From Candidatus Aerophobota bacterium (lineage in GTDB: Bacteria; Aerophobota; Aerophobia; Aerophobales; AE-B3A), in NCBI GenBank assembly GCA_030610725.1, contig JAUWRE010000012.1, positions 1 through 10,630 on the forward strand: a stretch of DNA of 10,630 nt, written 5' to 3'. Shown here in pieces: positions 5,848-10,630 of this stretch. Position 1 is the stretch's first letter, and each line of letters opens with the position of its first letter. The translations under genes and the position numbers were made by a program. The notes beneath the pieces are model-generated. The model had not been told where the DNA came from and ran no database searches. It saw only the letters and a program-made list of their open reading frames with translations.

Positions 5848-6807
5848 ATGGCGGCTTTAAAATTGAAGAAGAGTTTTGAGATGAGAGGATTGGGAGTTTT
5901 AATTGCAGCAATAGTTCTTGCAATTGTATTCTCCATTGCAAATAGCAATTTTCTGTCCCCTTACAATTTATTAATTACAGTAAGAATGGCAAGTGAACTT
6001 GGAATTATTGCTGCTGGGGTGACTCTCTTGATGGTGGCGGGAGAGTTTGATCTTTCCGTAGGCTCGACATACGCCCTATGCCCAATGGTAACTGCAATCC
6101 TGTATTCAAACTTTAATGTACCGATAATATTTGCGGTTATGGTAGGTCTAATGCTCGCATTAGTTCTAGGCTTTATTAATGGTTTTATTACTACAAAAGC
6201 TGGTATTCCCTCGTTCATTACAACCCTTGGTACTATGCTGATATATAGAGCACTAGTTCTCGTTATCGCAGGAGGGATGCCAATCAAGATCCGTTCAGAG
6301 GCCCTTATTTCCGATGTAATCGGTGGAACTATAGGCGACTTATTTCCAGTAGCAATAATTTGGTTCTTATTTTTTATTGGAATAAGCTATTATATTCTTG
6401 AACACACAGCTTTTGGTAACAAAATACGGGCAACAGGTGGAAATAAAGAAGCTGCAATCGCAGCCGGGATAAACACAACAAGGGTTAAAATCATAACATT
6501 TATGTTTGTATCTTTTCTGGCAGCTTTTGCAGGATATGTACAATGTTTCAGGCTTGGATCTGTTGCTCCTCTCAATGGGAGAGGCTTTGAGCTTCAAGCT
6601 ATCGCAGCGAGTGTTATTGGTGGAACTTCCCTGTTTGGGGGGGTTGGTACTATCATCGGAACCGCTCTGGGAGTTCTTATCACCGGTATGATCAAAAATG
6701 GTATAGTATTGCTGGGCGTATCAGTTTACTGGCAAAACGGTTTTTTAGGAAGCATACTCATCGCTGCTGTTATCATAAATGTATTTATCTCTAAAAGAAG
6801 AAGGTAA
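5848..6807 (+). CDS. Sugar ABC transporter permease (CUT2/RbsC type)
   Basis: An inner-membrane permease of 319 residues in the BPD_transp_2 family; two copies would form the channel. About eight to ten hydrophobic segments are visible, roughly at 14-32, 46-64, 70-87, 92-113, 121-142, 164-184, 214-233, 246-262, 264-282 and 297-314. Family marks include AGEFDLSVGS (64-73), the cytoplasmic coupling loop ATGGNKEAAIAAGI (195-208), and VIGGTSLFGGVGT (256-268). The ATG at 5848 has AGGGA eight bases upstream, a moderate site. It lies 84 bp after the binding-protein gene, with the palindrome between, and 44 bp before the ATPase gene. A single permease gene fits a homodimer. The substrate is unknown. 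It appears intact. Confidence 0.92.
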   Translation: MAALKLKKSFEMRGLGVLIAAIVLAIVFSIANSNFLSPYNLLITVRMASELGIIAAGVTLLMVAGEFDLSVGSTYALCPMVTAILYSNFNVPIIFAVMVGLMLALVLGFINGFITTKAGIPSFITTLGTMLIYRALVLVIAGGMPIKIRSEALISDVIGGTIGDLFPVAIIWFLFFIGISYYILEHTAFGNKIRATGGNKEAAIAAGINTTRVKIITFMFVSFLAAFAGYVQCFRLGSVAPLNGRGFELQAIAASVIGGTSLFGGVGTIIGTALGVLITGMIKNGIVLLGVSVYWQNGFLGSILIAAVIINVFISKRRR

Positions 6808-6851
6808 AATAAGTATGTAAGATAGGATCATTGAATAAAGAAGAGGTAAAA

Positions 6852-7613
6852 ATGAATATGCAAAATAAAGTTAGCGTTGATAATCTCGTATATATGGAAG
6901 GTATAAGTAAGTATTTCGGAGAGGTTATGGCACTGGATGATGTGTATTTTGCTATCAAACCTTGTGAAATTGTTGGTCTGGTAGGTGATAATGGTGCTGG
7001 GAAAAGCACTTTAATTAAAATACTCTCAGGGCTCTATCCTCCTACAAAAGGAGTTATATATTTCGATGGAAAAAAAATACACTTTTCTTCTCCAAGAGAT
7101 GCGATAAATGCTGGTATTGAGACCACCCATCAGGATCTTGCCCTGGTTGATGATTTGGAGATACACAGAAATATTTTTATGGGACGAGAACCAAAGAGAT
7201 TGTTGGCAGGATTCATCCCCTATCTCAATAAACAGGAGATGATTCGTGAAGCAGAAAAAGCTTTAGGAAATATTGGAATTCACCTTGGTTCTGTAGAAGA
7301 TATCGTAAAAAATCTTTCAGGGGGAGAGAAGCAGTCAGTTTCAATTGGAAGAGCAACATATTTTAAGGCAAAACTTGTTATTATGGATGAGCCGACGGCA
7401 GCAATGTCGCTTAAAGAAACGAAGAAAATATTGGAGCTTATGGTAAGGTTGAAGGAGACCGGTTCGACAGTGATATTTATTAGCCATAATATACATCATG
7501 TTTTTTCTATTGCTGACAGATTAGCAATACTAAGTCGTGGGAAAAAGATTGCAGACTTAAAAATAAGCGAGACAACAGAGGAAGAAGTTTCAACTATAAT
7601 AATGAACAATTAG
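6852..7613 (+). CDS. Sugar ABC transporter ATP-binding protein, single-domain (FrcA-like)
   Basis: The cytoplasmic motor of the importer, 253 residues from the chosen start. Walker A is GDNGAGKST (45-53), the Q-loop Gln94 in THQD, signature LSGGE (155-159), Walker B LVIMDE with catalytic Glu180, and the switch His212 in FISHN. It has one nucleotide-binding domain, unlike the double-domain RbsA/XylG proteins usual for CUT2; this matches the FrcA type, which works as a homodimer. The frame is open from TTG at 6831, but that codon has a Shine-Dalgarno only three bases away. ATG at 6852 has AAGAGG five bases upstream and is preferred; ATG 6858 is also possible. All ATPase motifs are intact. Confidence 0.92.
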   Translation: MNMQNKVSVDNLVYMEGISKYFGEVMALDDVYFAIKPCEIVGLVGDNGAGKSTLIKILSGLYPPTKGVIYFDGKKIHFSSPRDAINAGIETTHQDLALVDDLEIHRNIFMGREPKRLLAGFIPYLNKQEMIREAEKALGNIGIHLGSVEDIVKNLSGGEKQSVSIGRATYFKAKLVIMDEPTAAMSLKETKKILELMVRLKETGSTVIFISHNIHHVFSIADRLAILSRGKKIADLKISETTEEEVSTIIMNN

Positions 7614-7645
7614 GATAATTATAATAAAAAAGAGGAGGACAAGAT

Positions 7646-8938
7646 ATGATTTCCCGGGAAAGAGTAAAACTTGCTATCAATCACAAAGAAGCGGATAGAA
7701 TTCCCCTTGATTTGGGAAGTACACTTGTGACAGGAATACAGGCAAGTATTTATGCTAAACTCAAAAATGCGCTGGGTATATCAAAGGGATTGGTTAAAGT
7801 ATATGATCCCTTTCAGATGCTCGCAGAAGTTGAAGATGAGGTCAAGCAATTGCTGGGAATAGACACATATGGTATCCAATTACCTGTAACATTATTCGGA
7901 TACAGGAATGAAAATTGGAAAAGATTCAAAATGTTTGACGGTACAGAGGTTTTAATCTCAGGAAATTTTGAGTATGATGTGCTTGAAAACGGAGATATTG
8001 TTCAGTATCCGAAAGGAGACAGGAGTGCTCCTCCATCTGGAAAGATGCCCAAAGGAGGGTATTATTTTGACGTGATAGTAAGGCAGGAGCCAATTGATGA
8101 GAGCAAACTCGACCCCAAAGAATGGGTTGAGCAAACATACTCCTTATATACAGATGAAGATCTGAAGTATCTGGAAAAAACCTCTAAATGGTATTATAAG
8201 AACACTGACTATTCTCTGGTAGGTAATTTTTGGGGAGCAGGATTTGGAGATATAGCAATTGTTCCCGGTCCCCATATCCCCTACCCGAAGGGGATTAGAG
8301 ATGTGGAGGAATGGTATGTATCAGCGATAACAAGGAAACAGTATATAAAAGAGATATTTCAATATCAGCTTGAGCTTCAGATGAAGAATCTCAAGATGTA
8401 CAGGGAGGCAGTTCAGGATCGGATAGACATAATTGTGATGAGCGGTACAGATTTTGGAGCTCAGAACGGCCCTTTTATATCACCAAATCTATACAGAGAG
8501 GTTTTTAAACCACTACATAAAGAGATGAATGATTGGATTCATGAAAATACAAATTGGAAAACCTTTTTTCATACCTGTGGCTCTATCATAGACTTTCTAG
8601 ATGATTTTGTGAGTGCTGGTGTTGATATATTAAACCCTGTCCAGATATCCGCAGCCGGGATGGATCCCGATTTTTTAAAGAAAAACTACGGAGATAAATT
8701 TGTATTCTGGGGCGGAGGTATTGATACACAAAAGACCTTGCCTTTTGGAACCCCTGAAAATATAAAAGAAGAAGTTGAAAATAATATGCTCACATTTGGT
8801 AAAGGGGGAGGATTTGTATTTAACACCGTCCATAACATACAGCCTAGTGTCCCTATAGACAACCTGGTAACAATGTTTGAAACTGTGCGTGAAAAAGGCA
8901 CCTATGATTACTTAAAGAAGCAAACTCTTAAGAAATAA
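7646..8938 (+). CDS. URO-D-fold protein (uroporphyrinogen decarboxylase / cobalamin methyltransferase superfamily), not HemE
   Basis: A 430-residue cytoplasmic protein beginning MISRERVKLAINHKEADRIP, the opening typical of URO-D superfamily proteins outside haem synthesis. It lacks the RQAGR motif of true HemE. Residues FFHTCGSI (307-314) carry a His309-x-Cys311 pair, as in the zinc site of corrinoid-dependent methyltransferases MtaA/MtbA. By eye, His397 in NTVHNIQP falls where those enzymes have the third ligand, a cysteine. A methyl-transfer or lyase role on the imported compound is therefore possible but unproven; no corrinoid protein gene is nearby. AGGAGG sits seven bases before the ATG. 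It follows the ATPase gene by 32 bp in the same operon, so it likely acts in the same catabolic pathway. Homologues in sugar operons generally have no assigned reaction. Confidence 0.85.
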   Translation: MISRERVKLAINHKEADRIPLDLGSTLVTGIQASIYAKLKNALGISKGLVKVYDPFQMLAEVEDEVKQLLGIDTYGIQLPVTLFGYRNENWKRFKMFDGTEVLISGNFEYDVLENGDIVQYPKGDRSAPPSGKMPKGGYYFDVIVRQEPIDESKLDPKEWVEQTYSLYTDEDLKYLEKTSKWYYKNTDYSLVGNFWGAGFGDIAIVPGPHIPYPKGIRDVEEWYVSAITRKQYIKEIFQYQLELQMKNLKMYREAVQDRIDIIVMSGTDFGAQNGPFISPNLYREVFKPLHKEMNDWIHENTNWKTFFHTCGSIIDFLDDFVSAGVDILNPVQISAAGMDPDFLKKNYGDKFVFWGGGIDTQKTLPFGTPENIKEEVENNMLTFGKGGGFVFNTVHNIQPSVPIDNLVTMFETVREKGTYDYLKKQTLKK

Positions 8939-9182
8939 GTGGTCAGTTCTTCCTTATATTCTATCCAAATCTTCTTCTACTTCTGTTTCCTCTCCTGCAT
9001 AAATATAGTGGATGAATCAAATATAATCATCAAAGGGTTTCTTTTCGTTTACGATATACTACATTTGTATTATATAAGTTTTAATATCGCAGTCGAGCCC
9101 TTTATCGTTCCGTTATGAAAAATTGAAGGTAAATCTAGGCTTCAAGGGTCTTTCAGGAAAAGTAGAAAAGGTCAATCAAGAT
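8939..9182. other. Gap between the sugar operon and the toxin-antitoxin promoter
   Basis: The first part (8951-9007) is a duplicated PEGA-gene end. The rest, 9008-9182, is AT-rich with no supported gene. A small inverted repeat TTGAAG/CTTCAA (9123-9128 and 9140-9145) lies about 40-60 bp upstream of the toxin-antitoxin promoter, but is too short to call an operator. No convincing terminator for the sugar operon was found. Confidence 0.5.
8951..9007 (-). pseudogene. Orphan copy of the 3' end of a PEGA-repeat gene (left direct repeat)
   Basis: These 57 bases match 9934-9990 at 55 positions. On the minus strand they read through YIYAGEETEVEEDLDRI to a stop, the same C-terminus as the complete PEGA gene to the right except for one Ala-to-Glu change. 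The stop is TAA here and TGA there. Similarity ends abruptly at 9007 on the gene side and three bases past the stop on the other. It is either a displaced gene end left by integration of the segment between the two copies, or the last trace of a lost PEGA paralogue. Confidence 0.75.
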
Positions 9183-9211
9183 TTGACATTATTCCTTGTA
9201 TTTGCTATCTT
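9183..9211 (+). promoter_or_regulatory. Predicted sigma70-type promoter of the toxin-antitoxin operon
   Basis: A perfect -35 TTGACA (9183-9188), a 17-base spacer and a -10-like TATCTT (9206-9211, four of six matches). Transcription would begin near 9218, about 30 bases before the antitoxin ATG. Ribbon-helix-helix antitoxins usually repress their own promoter, so an operator is expected around here, although no clear palindrome was found. Confidence 0.65.
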
Positions 9212-9247
9212 GAAAAGTAAGAAAATTTCATTACTAAGGAAAAAGCT

Positions 9248-9517
9248 ATGGCAAGAACAACTAAAATTGTAAACTTCTCTTTGCCGCCGGAGATATATAA
9301 AGAAGTAGAAGAGTTAGCCAAACAAAGAGAGACTTCAAGGAGCCAAGTTTTGCGAGAAGCGCTGAAACGATATGTTGCTTCTGAAAGAAGATGGCAACAG
9401 CTCAGGAAGTGGGGAGAAGAAACTAAGGGAAGATTAGGAATTAAGGACGAGGATGATGTAGAGAGAATAATCCATGAGTATCGGGAAGAAAAATCCAGAA
9501 GTAAAAGTGGTACTTGA
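9248..9517 (+). CDS. Ribbon-helix-helix (CopG-type) antitoxin
   Basis: An 89-residue DNA-binding antitoxin. Residues 4-11 (TTKIVNFS) form the beta-strand used for major-groove contact. Helix A covers about 13-27 (PPEIYKEVEELAKQ) and helix B about 30-44 (SRSQVLREALKRYV), the CopG/MetJ/Arc arrangement. The charged C-terminal tail (about 46-89) would wrap and inhibit the PIN toxin encoded next. ATG at 9248 has AAGGA seven bases upstream and a good promoter before it. Its 3' end overlaps the toxin gene by 44 nt in another frame, so the two are probably translated together. Autorepression is expected from the family but not shown here. Confidence 0.88.
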   Translation: MARTTKIVNFSLPPEIYKEVEELAKQRETSRSQVLREALKRYVASERRWQQLRKWGEETKGRLGIKDEDDVERIIHEYREEKSRSKSGT

Positions 9518-9905
9518 TACAAATATTTATATTTCTGCCATCCTATTTGGGAGGAAACCAGAGGAAATCAGAAAACTATCCCAAGAAGGAAAGATAGAGC
9601 TTCTGGTTTCAGAGGCAATTATCGCCGAAGTGGCAGAGGTTTTAAGGAAAAAGTTTGATTGGGAAAGCTGGCAAATCTCTCAAGTAATTGATGAGATAAG
9701 AGAGACTACTACTTTAGTTATCCCTAATCAGACTCTCTCTGTAATTAAAAAGGATGAGGACGATAACCGCGTTTTAGAGTGTGCGGTTGAAGGAAAGGCT
9801 CACTATATTATCTCTGGAGATAAACGCCACCTCTTACCTTTAAAAGAATATCAAGGTATAAATATTTTATCTCCAGCTGAGTTTTTAAGGAAAATGAAAA
9901 TATAA
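9474..9905 (+). CDS. PIN-domain toxin (putative ribonuclease)
   Basis: A 143-residue PIN-fold protein, most like the family annotated as putative toxin component, PIN family. These are metal-dependent RNases held inactive by the partner antitoxin. The acidic site is intact: Asp15 in VVLDTN with Asn17, Glu47 or Glu52, Asp94/96/97 in KDEDDNRVLECA, and Asp116 in SGDKRHL. The C-terminus has the usual ILSPAEFL. ATG at 9474 overlaps the antitoxin gene by 44 nt and has only a weak purine stretch upstream. A GTG at codon 12 (giving MVLDTN) is an alternative start. It lies convergent with the PEGA gene, 31 bp away. Whether the RNA target is tRNA, rRNA or mRNA is unknown. Confidence 0.88.
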   Translation: MSIGKKNPEVKVVLDTNIYISAILFGRKPEEIRKLSQEGKIELLVSEAIIAEVAEVLRKKFDWESWQISQVIDEIRETTTLVIPNQTLSVIKKDEDDNRVLECAVEGKAHYIISGDKRHLLPLKEYQGINILSPAEFLRKMKI

Positions 9906-9933
9906 GAACTAAGTACCAAATTATTTATTCTAA

Positions 9934-9990
9934 TCCTCATATTCTATCCAAATCTGCTTCTACTTCTGTTTCCTCTCCTGCATAAATATA
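9934..9990 (-). repeat. Right direct repeat: 3' end of the PEGA gene matching 8951-9007
   Basis: A 57-bp segment 55/57 identical to, and in the same orientation as, 8951-9007. It holds the last 17 codons and stop of the PEGA gene plus three further bases. The two copies enclose 926 bp carrying only the antitoxin-toxin pair and its promoter. The differences are at 9938 (stop codon third-position equivalent) and 9956 (Ala versus Glu codon). Confidence 0.85.
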
Positions 9991-10630
9991 TAGATACTCT
10001 ACATAGGCTCGGTAGTATTCTTTTATTATCACTACCTCATGCCAGCCCCTCTCTATATCAGTTATAGTTAAAGGAGTAGTTCCTCTTTCTATTCCATCCA
10101 GAAATACTCTGGCGTAGCGGGGTGAGGAGGTGACGTAAAGAGAGCCTCTCATTGGCTCAAGCGGGGCAAATACCGGCGTGGTTTTATTTTGCTTTACCTG
10201 GGCAGTGGAGTACCAATCATAGTAGCCATCTTTGCTTATCCTAATCTGGTATTTACCTACTTCTAAATTAGGAATAGTAAGAGAAGTCCTTCCCTGGTAG
10301 ACACCATCAAGATAGACCTCGGCATAAGATGGGTCGGAATCTATATCAAGAGAACCTGTTCTGGGAATAGGCTGAAGCGGAGCAAATACTGATGTAGTAA
10401 CATTCTCTTTCACCTGAGGAGTCTCACCGTAATCATAATAGTCTTTCTTAGTGACTTTTACAGTGTGCTTTCCCACTTCGACATTGCCGAGAGTAATGGG
10501 CGTTTTCCCACGATAGGCACCGTCAAGATAGACCCTGGCATAAGATGGGCTGGAAGTAACTTTAATTTTCCCGTATTGGGGGACTACTTTGCTGATGACA
10601 TTAAAAATGCAATTAGCCATAGCCCAGTTA
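9937..10630 (-). CDS. PEGA-domain repeat protein, N-terminus beyond window
   Basis: Three PEGA domains of about 70 residues are visible, starting at Gly17, Gly89 and Gly159 counted from the ATG at 10620. Each has the pattern S-x-P-x-Y-A-x-V-[YF]-L-D-G then G-x-[TS], an outer-surface or periplasmic beta-rich module often attached to signal-peptide or membrane proteins. The frame stays open upstream of that ATG to the window edge, with no ribosome binding site before it. The residues there read NWAMANC, and AMA before Asn looks like a signal peptidase I site, so the real start is probably about 20 codons further out. Repeats 1 and 2 are also similar as DNA, 216 bp apart. The function of PEGA proteins is poorly known; cell-envelope or polysaccharide-related binding is inferred. 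Confidence 0.85.
   Translation of the reverse strand, partial: NWAMANCIFNVISKVVPQYGKIKVTSSPSYARVYLDGAYRGKTPITLGNVEVGKHTVKVTKKDYYDYGETPQVKENVTTSVFAPLQPIPRTGSLDIDSDPSYAEVYLDGVYQGRTSLTIPNLEVGKYQIRISKDGYYDWYSTAQVKQNKTTPVFAPLEPMRGSLYVTSSPRYARVFLDGIERGTTPLTITDIERGWHEVVIIKEYYRAYVEYLYIYAGEETEVEADLDRI

Noticed and set aside
6831..6851. TTG start for the ATPase gene at 6831
   Set aside because: The AGGA before it is only three bases away, while ATG at 6852 has a well-placed AAGAGG.
7646..8938. Annotation as HemE, uroporphyrinogen decarboxylase of haem synthesis
   Set aside because: It lacks the N-terminal RQAGR motif and has the HxC metal pair. The context is sugar import, not tetrapyrrole genes, and it is longer than HemE (about 350 residues).
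8905..8950. Intrinsic terminator after the URO-D gene
   Set aside because: Only a 5-bp AT-only inverted repeat is present, with no U tract.

Overview
The window looks like chromosomal DNA of an AT-rich bacterium, probably a diderm. TopA, the Xer-type recombinase and HslV form a conserved housekeeping cluster. The secreted solute-binding protein has a signal peptidase I type leader with no lipobox, which suggests a periplasm. The mix of a small CUT2 sugar importer, a URO-D-fold protein, PEGA repeats and a 23S-IVS-type four-helix protein fits uncultured anaerobic lineages such as Aerophobota, Atribacterota or Omnitrophota. That placement is a guess from gene content, not a derived result.

Left block (1-3980, minus strand). 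A sigma70-like promoter at 3952-3979 and a structured leader precede topA, which overlaps xerC (codV-like) by 23 nt. Then comes a four-helix-bundle (IVS/S23 type) gene framed by inverted arrays of 7-nt repeats, and then hslV, which runs off the left edge. The arrangement topA-xerC-hslV is the same order as in the Bacillus cod operon. The four-helix unit looks like a clean insertion between the xerC stop codon and the hslV ribosome binding site.

Gap (3830-4815). It holds the topA promoter and leader, another heptamer array, and what appears to be a decayed ROK-family sugar regulator (about 4214-4481) pointing at the sugar operon.

Central block (4816-8938, plus strand). This is an operon for a CUT2-type ABC sugar importer: solute-binding protein, then a 32-bp perfect palindrome, then permease and a single-domain ATPase, followed by a URO-D/methyltransferase-fold protein. 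The first three would import a sugar or polyol into the cytoplasm. The fourth may act on the imported compound, but its reaction cannot be read from sequence.

Right block (8939-10630). A ribbon-helix-helix antitoxin and PIN toxin pair, with its own promoter, lies between two 57-bp direct repeats (55/57 identical). The right repeat is the true 3' end of a convergent PEGA-repeat gene that runs off the window. The left repeat is an orphan copy of that gene end. This is the geometry left when a small element integrates into a gene's 3' end, although loss of a tandem PEGA paralogue would give the same picture. No rRNA, tRNA, CRISPR array or transposase was seen.
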